A stretch of 64,000 nt of DNA from Yamagishiella unicocca (GCA_003116995.1 BDSL01000015.1:248001-312000), one strand, 5' to 3'. Positions 1-12,747 are shown, counted from the stretch's first letter. The notes: generated by a model from the sequence alone, not told the origin. Translations and numbers: made by a program.

Positions 1-195
1 GACCTGCCATAGCGCTTTTTGGCACTGCGTCTTCGTGTCAAGAAGGCGTCTTTGTGTCCAAATGGCTATTGATATGAAAAGCTTTGACATAGGCATGGCC
101 TTGAGCACAAGGCAGCAGTGCGCTGTAGCTACCCGGACGTCCAATATGTTGAGGCGTATCCAATCCCCCCGGCACAGGTGGTACTACACCATACC

Positions 196-951
196 ATGAT
201 CGTAGCGGACGGGATGGATGGCGTAGGCGGCCCTGGCAGCAGCTCGCCGCCCGAATCACCTTCAAGCGGCTTCACTGACGACCCAGATGACTACGCGGCT
301 TCGCTAACGCTTTTCTTGTTCTGGATCGGAACCAAGGTAAGGGATAGCATTGTATGAACCCTATATAAACTACCACGACCCCGTCCGCCAAGCCCATCGG
401 GCATGCTTAACGGTGGTCGTCACTGTTACGGCGTTGATAAGGGTGGCGATGATCTGCCTGCCTGTCAGCGCTGCGGCGTGAAGGGGCGGCGTAAGGACAC
501 ACCGGAAGTACGATTCAAACATCTTCCGGATTCCTGGTGTGTGGACGGTGGAAGTGGCAGGGCTTCAGTATCAGGGCTTCAGTGTCATGGGGAAGTGTGG
601 GAAGGTACCAGAGTGCCTACATTCCTCGCCGTGGATTGCCATCCATCTGGAGCAGATGCCATCCTGCCATTGGCCTTGGCTTAAAGCTGATGCCGACACA
701 CATGTGCCAATGCATCTTTCGAGTAGTTAATCCGCGCCCTTTTCACCTCCGCGCAGGCATTCCTCATTGGCATTCCGTTGTACACGGTCATGCGAATTGC
801 CGCCCGGCAGGCACGCCGTGAGCAATATGAGGCCGTGCTGCGCTCGAGAGCATTCGATGTCCCGGCGCGACGCTTCGTGTGGCGCATGCAAATGCGGGAT
901 CAAGAGCGTGCTGGACACGGACCGGCAGCGACAGGTCACAACATAGTGTGA
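196..951 (+). CDS. Small membrane protein of unknown function, two exons
   Basis: Exons 196-336 and 757-951 join in phase 0 across a GT-AG intron (donor gtaagg, acceptor after gcgcag) to give 111 residues. The ATG at 196 follows acc; the second in-frame ATG at 214 is an alternative. The N-terminus is Ser/Pro/Gly-rich and acidic (GFTDDPDDY, residues 25-33). A hydrophobic stretch of about residues 34-59 spans the splice junction (LTLFLFWIGTK, then AFLIGIPLYTVM), with a break of Gly-Thr-Lys at 45-47, so it may be one long or two short membrane segments. It is followed by a basic Arg-rich tail (RIAARQARREQYE) and ends in a Gly/Ala-rich segment. I do not recognise the family. A TGTAA at 1367-1371 would give a 3' UTR of about 415 nt. 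That the intron falls inside a continuous hydrophobic stretch is the best support for the model. Confidence 0.55.
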
Positions 952-1291
952 ACCATGCAAACGTGCTGGGCCTTCGTGCTAGCCTGAGTTCAGGTTATGC
1001 CGAATATAACTTCCTTGTAGACGTATAGTGAGCCATGGTCCTTTCCTTTGGCTGTCGGTGGCTGTTTGAGCGGTGGTTCTTTCCTCCGACTGAGGGTAGA
1101 CGATTGGTTGCCTTGGCGAGTTCAGCTCTTGTTGTAGTGCAGCGATTGGCATAAGCCTTCGTAAGGTAAAAGTCTAGGTGTGCAAAGAAATTAAGGTCAC
1201 AGCGCAAGGAAGATGTGTGCACTGAGGCGTACTGAGGTGTTCGTGAGGCGGGGAATCGTAAATCGATGACCACCGGGCAATGTATTATCTT

Positions 1292-1296
1292 TTACA
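1292..1296 (-). terminator. Candidate poly(A) signal (TGTAA) of ISCA
   Basis: Minus-strand TGTAA about 330 nt after the ISCA stop codon. TGTAA is the usual polyadenylation signal in volvocine algae; its use here is inferred from position only. Confidence 0.45.
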
Positions 1297-1366
1297 GGGG
1301 GGGTGAGTCGGCATTAGCTGAAGTGCAAAATCTTCGCTCATCCCTTTGTTCACCCCGTTGTTCATA

Positions 1367-1371
1367 TGTAA
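1367..1371 (+). terminator. Candidate poly(A) signal (TGTAA) of the small membrane protein gene
   Basis: Plus-strand TGTAA about 415 nt after the stop at 951; assigned by position and motif only. Confidence 0.4.
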
Positions 1372-1626
1372 CGAATAAGCCAGATCAAGGCTTGCCAACC
1401 TGCTGTCAAGCACAAGCATGAAATATAAAAATGCAGCCTAGGCATTGGCTCTGCAGCCCACCGTCCCGCTCCCAAAGACATATTAGAGCTCAATGCTAAT
1501 TCCACCAGCCCAACTGCACTTGCACAGCACAGTGGGTACTCGCACCACGCCTACTCACAGCGCTAGCTAACCCTTAACTGTGGACACCACTAGCTGTACC
1601 GAACGAGGCAGATCATTGCTTCGCCC

Positions 1627-2375
1627 TCACGTTGTGAATGATTCTCCACACCCGCAGGTACCTTTGGCGTTAGGGTTGACAAACACGAATTCCTGCCTGT
1701 GAGGCAACGTGGAGTCGGGGTTAGCTTGACACGTGGGTGTGCCCTACGGGTATGAGGAGGGACATGGGTCGAGCCCCAATCAACCGTCCTACCTAAGCTT
1801 GTCTTCCACGTAGTCCATCCTCGTTCCCAGGACGTGCATCAACGCCGCCGGCTCAATGAGGATGCGGACCCCCTTCTCCTCGACCACCTCGTCAAATTTG
1901 CCCTTGGCATCTGTGCAATCAGAAGTAAGGCAATTATATACTGCAAATAGGGAAACAATGATCCCGTATGCGGAGTAACCCATAATTTCACAAACCGCAT
2001 ACCCGCATAATTGAGTGTGTAGCTGAGGCCGCTGCAACCACGAGTCTTAACGCCAAGCTTGAGATACTCCTGTGGGATGTTTGGTTGGTTATGGCCAGTT
2101 CACTCTTGCTGTCTCGTGGCGTAACTACTGCATGTGTTTCGCGCACCTTGTGTCGTTTACTGAGAAGCTCTCGGACGCGGTCTGCGTATCATATAAGTAC
2201 AAAACATTGTGTGTCAGTCGTAGCCAGCAAGGGTCTGGCAAAAATCCGGAGTAGTCCTCCGTGAGATGGGCGCACCTGCTGCTGCCTCTGTCAGCTCCAC
2301 CGCCGCCTTCTTTACCCTGGGGCTCCGGGTTACTTCCTTAGCGGCTTCAGCCAGACAACCAAAGGTTGCCTTCAT
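1627..2375 (-). CDS. ISCA: Iron-sulfur cluster assembly protein ISCA (A-type carrier)
   Basis: Five minus-strand exons (2375-2276, 2181-2147, 2069-2003, 1910-1793, 1696-1627) join in phase to 129 residues. Visible signatures of the HesB/IscA family are [14 protein letters not shown] in exon 3 and [14 protein letters not shown] at the C-terminus; together they supply the three conserved cysteines (CxnCGC) that hold iron or an Fe-S cluster. The length matches the family (about 110-150 residues). A-type carriers pass clusters to [4Fe-4S] apo-proteins, in mitochondria for the ISCA1/2 type. The start [15 protein letters not shown] is the first ATG of an exon open further upstream; the short basic N-terminus may be a mitochondrial presequence, but a longer upstream exon cannot be excluded. 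All introns are GT-AG. The gene is divergent from the TMF golgin gene, 459 bp apart. Confidence 0.93.
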
Positions 2376-2834
2376 CGGCAGCAGACAAACAGCGTGCTTG
2401 ACCCTAGGCAACGTGGGATTGGGTGGCCGTTTAAGACGTAAACGTAAAAGAGGGTATCCGCACGGTATTGTACTGTAAGATACAGAAAGGAAGGTCCAGA
2501 TAATCATGGAGGGTAAGTCTATGCAACTATTTTCTATTTGCGCAAAAGTACGGTAATGCCACGCCTTGGTACTAACAATAAGGGCAATCAGGATCATGCT
2601 GACCAAACACAATTCAACCCTTGGTCGCACGGCGCAACTAGATCAAGACGATTGCCGACACCGTGCGTTCAGACTGCTATTACTGCAATTCAGCTTCGCT
2701 GGCCAACTGGCGATGTAGAAGAACGATGATTAACGCTGGGCATCCATAGGAAAACATTGGTGTCTTTGAATAGGTTACAGGCTTCTGTCTGCCTTGGAGC
2801 GGTTGAAGGCGCGCTTCGAGCTCTAGCTTGAACC
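2376..2834. promoter_or_regulatory. Shared divergent promoter region of ISCA and the TMF golgin gene
   Basis: 459 bp separate the two start codons, which face away from each other, so both 5' UTRs and promoters must lie here. No clear TATA box is visible. An open minus-strand frame runs upstream of the ISCA ATG to 2630 but looks non-coding in composition. A short coiled-coil-like + frame just before 2826 ends in a stop and was not used. Confidence 0.5.
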
Positions 2835-5800
2835 ATGAGCGGAGAGGAGGTTGCTGCGGTGAAGGCCCAGATGGTGGAAAGGTGTGTGAGGCTCGCTGTG
2901 AAGCCTTACGAACAGTTGCAGACGAATGCCCTCTGGTTGATCCTCTGCTTTGTACAGCTCAGCCGATTACATTCCTCTCCGGTCAGTCCAAGTTACTTAG
3001 CGTATACAAGATCGAGCTGATGGGTTGTTCTCCTTCTGTCCACTGCAAGTGCAGGGTGAAGCAATATGAGAGTAAACTCGCAGCCCTTAACGCAATCAAC
3101 AGCGCACTGCAGAAAGAAAATGATAAGCTGCGTGAGGACCTTGCGTGTGCGCAGGATCCTACGACCGATGCAGGTGGGTTTGCAGGGCAAGAAGTCCGTG
3201 CCCAGGCTCCCTATCGGTTTCCATATGGGTCTCCGTATGGGGCGGGGGTTTCGAGGAAGACCCGTGGATGCGGAGGGGGGTTACAATAATATAACCGGTA
3301 ACGCGACTGGGGATGCGGGGGGGGGGCGCACATGCCGACTGCGTGTGTGCAAGCTATGTACGGCTGCCAGGCTGTGTATGGGTTCGATACACGCGAAGCA
3401 ATGCACGTGGAGCTTGGTTGCATGACTTTTGCCCCCCCTGCTGATTATGAAATGGCCGAGTCACAGAGGAGGAGCTACTTGAACTAAAGGACGAGTTCGC
3501 TGCACGATTGGGTGCAGCGGATGCAACAATACAGGCGCTGAAGGTACGGCGGTAGGGCTGATGGGCATTGGCGTCTAACTGTTGCGCTTTGAAGTGCCGC
3601 AGTCAGAACTCGTCGACTTTGAACTTGGGGAAGCCTGCAACCAGGGCATGGTCCTCGCTTAGATGGCTGGAATGGCGACGGAGGAGTTTCACACGGCTTT
3701 TAGCATGAAGCCCGCTGTTGATCGCGAACGGCGTTTCCGGCAAGCCACACTCCTTCCGGCGTCATCTGTTGTGTTCACAGTACAAAACTGTGTTTGCTTG
3801 TGGATTATGGGCTGGCGGCACGCGGTACCTAGTACCCGCCAATATCCTGGGCCCCAGTGACGCCGCCCGCACCGCAGCTGCACCACTGTGTTGGTCGTGC
3901 TGCCGAATGCGGTGCACTATGCGCGCTGCTGCCCCTCGTTGATGCGCACAATATGACCGTTGCTGCTTCCGATCGCCGTCTCTTGGTAATCGATCGCCAA
4001 ACCAGGACGAGAAGGCTCGCCTGAATGCGCAGCTCAGCCAGGCTGCGGCGGGCGGCTCAGCGAGTGAGGCGCGGCTGTCTGAGATGTCCAGCACCATTGA
4101 ACAGCTGCGCGGAGAGGGCGAGGCGCTGGCCAAGAAGTCCGGAGAGCAGGAGGCCACTCTGCGCAAGGTGCGCAGCTGCTGTGCGGGGATGGGATCCAGG
4201 CGCATGGACGCAGCGCACTGCGGCACGAGAACCTGCGGCAGCCAGGGCGAGGAAGGGTGCGGACGCTTCCCTGGCCAGCTTGCATCGACTTAGCGGGGGG
4301 ATTGCGGCCTGGGCTTGTGTGTGTTGGGCATGCGAGGGCGCGCTAGTGCGTCGGCGCGGGTGTAAACAAGGACACACATGCACACTGGCGCGGACCTGTC
4401 AGCAGTCGTGCGTGCATGCCATATAAGCATTTTGCATAACAACCTGGTCAGGGCCTCTCCCGAGCTCCCCCTCATGCCTTCATGTTGTCCTCGTATCCGC
4501 CAATGCCTGCTGCTCGTAGACGCGCGCGTTGCTCAAAGACGTCGAGGCGGAGCGCGACAAGCTGGCGGCGCGGCTCAAGGTTCGTGTGCGTGGGGTGCCT
4601 CGGGTGTCTCCTCTGTCGGACGCCCCACACCTGCACTTTGTTTAGCGGCGAGAAATAAACCCCGGCCTCACCCAGCGATGCGCCACCACGGATGCTTGCT
4701 TCTCCCATTGGCGGCGGCGTCGTACCCTGGCTGCGCAACCCAACAGCCAATACGTTGGGTTTCGGAGCATTGGTATGCCGACCCGGAGGTGCACAGGAGT
4801 GAGCTGCGCGATTGGCAAAATGTACACGTCCGTGTATGCCGTGGGTCTGGCACTGGCGCAAGCCCCCGGACTCCCGCATACTGCATCCTCCAGGGAGATG
4901 GCCCACACTATGACAAACACAGCCGCCCTGGTAGCCTGTTTTGGACATTTTACATTTATGGAAAGCCAACCTGCATGCATGGGGGCGCCAGAGCTCCCCC
5001 CGACAAGGGAGCAACTGCACCATCTCGAAACCTGCGTCCTATGCCGACCTCGTGCGAAAATTCCCGCTCAGGTGCTGGAAACGCAGCTCATGGAGACGCA
5101 GGAGCGGGCAGCTGCTGCCGCCGCGACAGCCACCGCGCAGGTGTGTGAGAGGGGGGTTCGAGGGGGAGGGGGCACTACTGGCCGTGTTCTGTGGCGGCCA
5201 ATGGGGCGTCAAGGGCCCTCGGTCGAGGAAAGGTGCCGATCGGGTGCGACAAACGCCCCCCAGTTTTAGGGTCCGCTATCTACCTATCGTTTCCTTGTCA
5301 CGGAGTGGGACCCACCACGCAGCCATCGCCCGCGCTTGCCCCAGCAAGCCCGCGCCCTGTCCATTCGGTTTGAGCACATTCGGTTTGGATCGCAACTCCG
5401 CTACTTTCCACCCCTCCATTCCGGGTCCAGGCAGAGGACTTGGAACGGGAGATAGCGGCGGTACGGATGGAGGCCAAACGGACGGTCGCGGAGGCGCGCC
5501 GGGAAGCCGCGGAGGCGCAGGCGCGTGCGGAAACTGAGGTGCGTCGCTGAACTGAACTGGGCAGGGCGCAAGCCTGTGTGCTTGGCTCGGACCGGGGGGG
5601 GGCGCAATCCTGCCTGCTTGGCTCGGACCGGGCAGGGCGCAAGCCTGTTGCGCCTGGTTTGGGTCGTACTGAAACGGAGGGCCAGCGTTTTCTTTGAGTG
5701 TGAAGCTTGCACCGCGAACATGGACCAGCCGGTCCGCGATGGTGTCTACCAGCACCAACAGCAGCACCAGCAGCACCAACAGCACCAGCAGCACCAGCAG

Positions 5801-8800
5801 CACCAACAGCACCAGCAGCACCAGCAGCACCAGCAGCACCAGCAGCACCAGCAGCACCAGCAGCACCAGCAGCACCGGCAGCACCAGCAGCACCAGCAGC
5901 ACCAGCAGCACCAACAGCACCAACAGCACCAACAGCACCAGCAGCACCAGCAGCACCAGCAGCACCAGCAGCACCAACAGCACCAACAGCACCAACAGCA
6001 GCCAACAGCAGCCAGCAGCGCCGGCTGAGGTGCTCGTAGCATGGCAGGGGAGTGCACAACCCCTTTCATTTGCAGAGGCGACGCGACTGCCCTGCAACGA
6101 TCAAACGCAACCTAGTATGCAACAGCCGACATATCAGTCTTCAGCGCGCCCTGCCAGCCTCCAGAACACCTCCCCATCGCCGCGTCCAACCCGTTGGGCA
6201 TTTTGAGTTAAACTCAAAACGTTATCCTGCCTCTAGTTCGCATTACGTCATCGGTTATCGGTTATCGGTCGGTTGTGCCTCGCGGGCGTGGGTCGCACCG
6301 TCACCTCCTTGATTGCCGCATCCGCTGCGGCGCTCGACAGGCTGCCCGCGGCGGCGCGGAGGTGGTGGCCGCAGCGCGCGATCGCGAGTCTTCGTTGCTC
6401 AACACCATCTCGGAGCTGCGGTCCACCTTGAGTGCCCTGGAGGCCGCGGCGGCGGACCGGGAGGAGGGGCTGCGGCGGCAGTGCGGCCGGCAGGAGGATC
6501 GCATCCGACAACTGGAGGTGGGTGCGGGGGGTAGGGGCCCGCGGCGGGGAGCGAAGAGGACTAAAAGGCACCAACATGGGCGGCGGTCGGGTCCACAGCT
6601 GCACGAGGCGGAGTGCGCGAGGAACAGATGAAGCGCGCGCACGCGCGCAAAGGTATTTTGCCCTTGTGCAGAAACGACTCGGCGTCGTGGTCTACCGCTC
6701 CGAAACCACGCGTTTGTTGCGATGTAGGAACGTAAGACGCAACGCAACCAGCCTGCTGCGTTGTGATGCAAACGACGCATATGTGATTGGAGGATCTCCG
6801 TTTTGGTGCATGTGCGCCACCACGATATAGTCAGCGGGTGCACTGGGGCCCGAGGCTAGCACCGGGCCTTCGGTTGGTACTTTTCAGGGGTGTGCAGGAC
6901 GCCTTCCCCTGCTGATGCTACCAGCCGGTGAACGCAACCAATACGCCGCAAGAAAAAAAGCGGATAGCGACTGAGTTGTGCCGTGACTGGTGGACTCACC
7001 AGCAGCACCATGGATGGTTGGGGCTCCGCTACCGTCACCACGCGCCCAAACGCGCGCCGAGTCGCGCATGGTTGCACAGCCTCCAACATATCATTTTGCG
7101 CCACCCGTGACAGGGCGAGAAGGAGGAGTTGGCTGGCTCCACCACGGCAGCCTCCAGGCCGCTGCTGAAGCAGATAGAGAGCATGGCCTCGGCAGCGGCC
7201 GCAGCAGCCGCGGCCGCGCAAGAAGCGGAAGCAAAGCTGACTGCGCGACTAAGAGCAGCGGAGACTGCAGCAGCGGAAGCTGCAGATACTGAACGGTCTG
7301 CAGTCGGCCGGGCAACAGCAGCCGAGGCGGCAGCGGCGGCTGCGAAAGAGGCGGCCGCAACAGCGGGGGCTTCGGGAGCGGAGGCGCGAGCTAAGTTGGA
7401 AGCCTTGCAGCGGCGAGCGATGGCGCTAGAGGCGGAAAAGGTGAGCGACGTGCAGCCTTTGTCGCTGCGCCGTGCCAACTGACGCCGGGCCATTGCGGAT
7501 GTCGTCACACATGCCACCTCCCCCCACCTGCCCGATTCCTCCGTCTCCGCCCCGTAGGCGAGTGCCGAGGAGCGGCTTATTGCGGCATTGGCGCGTGAGG
7601 AGCAGCTGCGGACCGCGGCGGATACCACTCAGCGGGAGCTGCAGGAGAAGCTGTGGGACGCGGACGAGCGGGTGAGGGGTGCGCGCGCTCTTAGCACCGC
7701 CCCGAGAGGGGCCACAGAAACGACTAATTCCTTGTCGCGCCTTGCGCCTCTGCTCGGCCGCTGGGTTTTGCCTCTTTCCGTTGCGTGGCTTTCGAAGCGT
7801 CGCGTCTACCAGCCCAGTTCCCTATCAATTCAATGCCTCACGCCATTTGTGGGGCCCCAGCCCACGTTGTTTTCGCTGCTGCCGCATCCGGTACGACGCC
7901 CCTCCCGTACCTGCCATTCCGAATGCGCCCGCCTCCCCCGGGGTTTCCTTGCAACCCCCGTCCGCTCTTCCGCACCCGCCGCGCTGCTGGCCGCCAGGTT
8001 CGCGCGCTGCGGGAGGAGCGTGACGAGTTGATGACTCGACTGGAGGCCGGCACGCGGCTCAGCACCAGCGGGCAGCTCGCGCAAGGGGCCAACCGCAAGG
8101 GCTCCTCCGCAGCGCTGGCGGCGGCGGCGGCGGTGTCAGTCAACGGCGACGCAGCAGGCACCAGGCAGCACCAGAACGCTGCCGGGTTGAACCCGGACGG
8201 CGAGGACGGCGCCGAGCCGTCTTTGTTCAACGACCGGCGGTTATCGGGCGAGGCGGGGCCCAGCGGCGATGGTGGGGAGGAGGAGGAAGACGACCTGGAC
8301 GGGATGCTCAACGCCCTCATACGGCAGGCGTCAGCTATGAAGCCAGCGAACGCCCATGCAGCCGCCAAGGCGTCGTCGGCCAGGAGGCTAAATAACGGCA
8401 ACGTTGCCCGCGGCGATGAGGAAGGGGTCCTGGTGGACCCAGCGGCTGTGGCGAGAGCGCTGGAGCTACTCCAGTCGCGGCTGCGCGCGGCGGAGGCGGG
8501 GCGGGAGGGCGCGGCGGAGGCACTTTGCGCAGCAATGCAGCGGGCCGACGCAGCGGCTGCAGCCGCCGCCGAGGCGGAGGTCGTTGCGCAGCAGCTAACG
8601 GACGCAACGGCCAAAGTGGACTTCCTTTTAGAGATCCTCGGTGAGTCGGTGACTCATCGGGCGGTTGGTTGGTTTCGTGCTCTGTTCGGCCATGGTGATG
8701 CAGCGCTGGCACGTGCATTTTCACTCCTGGACGCCGCGTTGACGACTGCAACTGTTTGCGCCTTTGCGTGTCGGTACACTGACTAGGCTGTTGCAGCAGC

Positions 8801-9630
8801 ATCCGCACTCAGTCGCGGCCCTTTGATGATACCGGTGTTGGCACGAGCCGTTTCTTGACTGCACCTGCGACCGCACGCTGGACGGCTTACCTCTCAGCGA
8901 CTACTACGCTGTCCACCTGGGGTAACGTATGTGCGTTGTAATCGCTGACATCCTTGCTGCCTGCTGCGCTGCTGGCACTGCCGCCGCTTTCCCTCGCCCC
9001 CCAGGCGAGCGCAACGAGCTCATAGAGAAGTTGCAGGTACGGGTGCTGACACGGGCGGTTTCCTGTATGGTGAACGGCGGCGGGGACAGCCGTTGCCGAA
9101 AGCCGGCTGAATCCGGCCGCAGCTGCTGAATCAGCGGCACGGAGTTACCCGCCTTACTTGCCATGGGAACGGTTGTGCACCTTGCAGCCCAAGGAGTGTG
9201 AAGACGCTGTATTAGGGGGAGTGCACCGGGGGGCCTGCGTGTCCGCTGGACTAGGTACCCTTTGGCTTGCCGCCTTCCTAGCACTTGGCAAGCCCGACGC
9301 ACATTCACGCGCCCAACGCAATTCGTGGCGCTTTCGGTATCCTGAGCAACGACGTAATCCGGCGATTGCGGTATCCTGAGCAACGACGCAAACCGAGTGG
9401 ATCGCATGGTGTGAGCCGCATGGTGTTCCGCTGCATGATCCCCACCGCAGGAGGACATCAAGGAAATGAAGGAAATCTTCTGGAAGCAGCTCGAAGAGTG
9501 CGTGGGTCAGCTCACAGCGGCGCAGACGGACGCGGCGCGGCTTCGGGCGGCGCAGGGACTGGAGGTCGCAGAGGCCTCGGTTGCGATGGGTTCGAGCGCG
9601 CCGTTGCTGGCCTACGACAAGGACCGATAG
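2835..9630 (+). CDS. TMF: TMF-family golgin (Golgi coiled-coil tether, like plant golgin candidate 5)
   Basis: Thirteen exons in phase: 2835-2881, 3055-3173, 3467-3543, 4006-4167, 4520-4579, 5072-5140, 5431-5538, 6341-6517, 7114-7440, 7558-7671, 7998-8640, 9005-9036, 9451-9630, giving 704 residues. It is almost entirely heptad coiled coil rich in Ala, Glu, Arg and Gln. Two family marks are visible: STIEQLRGEGEALAKKSGEQ followed by a Lys/Leu-rich helix (from about residue 110), which matches the TMF 'DNA-binding' region, and FLLEILGERNELIEKLQ plus DIKEMKEIFWKQL (about 629-663), which matches the C-terminal TMF/TATA-binding Pfam region that binds Rab6 in animals. An acidic, Gly-rich linker (EEEEDDLDGM) separates the coils. 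TMF golgins tether vesicles at the Golgi. The protein is shorter than Arabidopsis GC5 (about 950), so upstream exons may be missing; an in-frame stop lies just 5' of the chosen ATG. Confidence 0.85.
3240..3280 (-). repeat. Dispersed intronic repeat, family A (copy 1)
   Basis: Reverse copy of a short repeat with core catccacgggtcttcctcga, here in an intron of the TMF gene. Other copies are at 48347-48411, 49194-49224 (partial), 51025-51078 and 51341-51392. Confidence 0.6.
5750..6003 (+). repeat. 9-bp minisatellite (CAGCACCAR) in a TMF intron
   Basis: About 28 copies of a 9-bp unit, cagcaccag or cagcaccaa, lie inside the 802-bp intron 5539-6340. Because the unit is a multiple of three and lacks stops in most frames, it creates long false proteins on both strands (Gln-His-Gln, Ala-Pro-Ala, Leu-Val-Leu, Cys-Cys-Trp). 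Flanking exons splice in phase across it. Confidence 0.9.
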
Positions 9631-11331
9631 GGTCACAGCTGAGTCCAGTGGCATCTGGCATGCGTAGGTGGCGCGCAGAGCGTGCGAGGGCCTTATTCAT
9701 TGCGTTCCGTCGATCTGCGGCGATTCCTCACCGAGGGAGGTTGGTGCTCTGAGGTGCAATATGCGCCGCCTCTTGCGATGCGGTCAGGCGGTTCGGGCAC
9801 CTGGGCGGACGTTTAACGTATGGTGTGCAGGGTAGGATTGTCGCTTGTGCCCTTGCTCGAAGGACCTTCCCTTGACCATCCAGTCTGGTGAACAATATTG
9901 CGATCATTGCGGACATGGCCGTCCTGCTGCCAGTTCAGTCTGCGGTCCAGATAGTGATTGATTGCCACACGAGTGTTTCTCATTGAATACTCGGTGGTGG
10001 TGGTGGTGGTGGTGCGCAGTCGGGGTAGGAAATACAGGTGAAGTTCGGGGTGGGGTCCAGACAGCGGTGAAGTATCATATTCTTGTGTGGTGGGCTTGAC
10101 TCCCGAGGAATGCACTCGATACGGATGCACTCGAACTCGTTAACAAAGAAAACGTAGTTAACAACAGGTACCCCGGTAAGGTGTACGTGGGCATTGCTGA
10201 CCGCTGGCCCAGTGGCCTGTCACCCATTACATGTTCTGCAATGACGTGCTGTGAAAAGTCAGGAGGCTCAGTGCAGGTAGGTGCGCTAGAGCGACCTAGA
10301 GCGAACACAACCTTCGAGGGCCCAGCCGTGAGGGCGATTCGTGCAGGATGAGGTGATGCGCTGAATGGCCCGTCCGATCCTGGGACGCCACACTCACAAA
10401 TGCATCTGGGAATGCGCCTACGATGTCCTGCGGCTAGCGACGGGTCAACGACAAGCAACAGCAAGCAAGGCATAGGCTTGGCGTCATACATGCGGAAATT
10501 ACGTGAAAAAAGAAGACCGAGTTGCACAATCTTTGTGAGGTATATATATTCCACTGGGTCTGTGACTGGGACTCAGCCGAGGTGACCGGGTAGACATCTG
10601 ATGTCGGTCAGCGAGTCGCTGCCAGACCCTTTGTCAGGTAGTAGGGTCAGGCGAGCGCTGTCAGTAATGAAAATACTGGCGGGACGTAAGAAGCCACCTG
10701 CATGTCCAGCAACAACTGCTAACAATGCACTGGACGCAACGCGACACGGCAATCGAGCGGCAGGATAGCAATACGACTTGAAACTGTAGCGGCGTGGCCG
10801 GTGGAAACGGTGGCGGCATAACTACGGGCCGACGGGAATGATTGACCTAGTTAACAACTTGATACGTATTTTTGTGCGCTTAGACGGGGGACGTTTTCTG
10901 GCCCTTCGTGGCAAGACGAGGTAGGTGGGAGACCGGCAGCCGCGAACAAGAAAATCGAGAAATTCTTACGACAGGCAGGCGTTACGCAGCGTCATACCAG
11001 GTGACTCACAAACAACTGAAGCTCAACCGCGAACAAGGAAGGAAATATAATGAAGAGAAAGGGTAAAAGCTTGAGAGCCTGGTCAAAGAAGAATTGCTTT
11101 GTTGCTCCTCGGGAACAGTGGGAACAGCGAGGGGTTGGTTAAAGAAGGTAAATCGGCAGGCAGCTTCCCCACCCTGCCGCGATTAAATCCGGCCACAGTT
11201 TCATAGCCCGCAATTCCACTGCAAGTTGTTGATGTCTTCGCTTCCTCAAGCGTCGACCAAGTCACCGCAACGTACTTCATCAGGCGTACAGGTTCTCTCC
11301 TCGTCCCGTGTCTCTTGGGCCCCTCTTCTAG

Positions 11332-11362
11332 TCTTGGGTTCGGCCGGGCTTGAGGACACTGT
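11332..11362 (+). repeat. 31-bp direct repeat, copy 1
   Basis: Starts tcttgggttcggccgggctt and ends in gaggacactgt; it matches 12748-12778 with one substitution, and weaker similarity (gtcccgtgtct) continues upstream. Confidence 0.7.
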
Positions 11363-12747
11363 CCCTTTTATTGTTCTAGGTTCTCGAAACCTTCTGTACG
11401 CGCTATCGCCGGCTTTCCACGCCGCAAAACCCAAACTGTCTTAACTTGGCACTGTCTCACCTCTCACCTGGCAATGTCCTTAGAAGCTGTGCACGCAAAG
11501 TCCTGCGCGGCCACACATTGCTCCCGCTGACGTCCATTGCCTCGAAACCAATCCCGGCTGCCCTAGTATCATGTCTAGCACTGGCTTGTTGGTCGTGCGG
11601 TGGTCGGTGTGCTCGATGGGCACCTTGCGGTAATGATTGTCCCCCGGTCTGGGCAATCGGACAGTCACGGCGGCGCTGCGCGGGCTGCCCTGCGTGGGCA
11701 GCCGGGGGCTGCCGCCGCTGGTGGTCGGCCGCTGGCCCATGTGGGACTGTGTCTGATGCAAGCCCCCCCCCCAGGCTGTGAGCGGCACATTTGGGATATT
11801 GTCGCCGTGGCCGCGTTCAGTGCGATTGGCCTCGGCCGCTCCGGGCCGTTTCACGCCGGCGGCCGGCGGTGCCTTGCCCACCTGGTGCCGTGCGCTCGCG
11901 CGCAGTTGACTGCGGTTGCTGTTCTGCGGTTGCTGTTCTGCGGTTGCTGTTCTGCGGTTGCTGTTCAGCTCGGTGCGCCGCGGACCGTGTGGGATGCTGC
12001 CGGAGCCACCCACCCGTTCCCGCCTGTGAAATCTCTATATTGCATGGTTGTCAGAATGCGAGAGTATACAGGCGTGGTGTGCGTGTGCCCAGGCCCGCCG
12101 ATAACGTACGTTTGAGGGGGGGGGAAGCGAAATAAACGCACACGCTTCCTGTCCTTTCCTCCAGCAAACGCACAGCTATAGGCTCCCATGGTTTGCATCT
12201 ATCTGTGCAAAGACGTTGCAAAGCAACAAGTAATGGCGATCGACCTACGTAATGATCATTTAAAGTACGGGGATTGGTATCGAGGTTCCTGTAACACGCA
12301 GTGTAAAAGGCTCGGCCGATGCTCTTGGAGGGCATCCTTCGTAATTATATCGGTAGGTACGGGCTTACGGCCACCGCTGTCACAGTGCCCGCGTGTGTCA
12401 CAGTGCCCGCACGTTCCTGCAACCCCTCCCCTCCCCATCCCCCCAGGGGTTTCCTTCGCAACACCCCTCCCCATACACGGAACGCAATCTTAAGCACGTG
12501 TTCCAAACTCTGCCTAAATTTTTGCCCCTCCTTCCCTCGTCGTGTACATGGGTTCCCTTGCAATGCCCATCTCCTTACGGCCAGTTCGGAGCTTCGCATC
12601 TGCATCTGAACTCATGCTCGTGCGACTAAGCATTGTAGACACGCGTGGGTGCACCATACGGGACCGATTGCTTTAGCGTTACGTAATTTTTATTTATTAC
12701 AGGACCGGCTGTCGTATGGCGAGGCCCGCCGTAGGTCCCTCGTCGTG

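Larger units (their letters stand above)
952..1626. other. Convergent intergenic region (two 3' UTRs)
   Basis: No coding exon is visible. The region lies between the stop of the small membrane protein (+) and the stop of ISCA (-), so it should hold both 3' UTRs. TGTAA motifs occur on the + strand at 1367-1371 and on the - strand at 1296-1292, so the two transcripts probably overlap tail to tail. Confidence 0.6.

Noticed and set aside
359..370. tatataaac as a TATA box
   Set aside because: It lies inside the intron between the two exons of the small membrane protein gene, with no gene starting just after it.
5276..6206. Several 100-270-residue frames on both strands (Leu-Val-Leu, Cys-Cys-Trp, Gln-His repeats)
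   Set aside because: They are translations of the 9-bp array in a TMF intron; flanking exons splice in phase across it.
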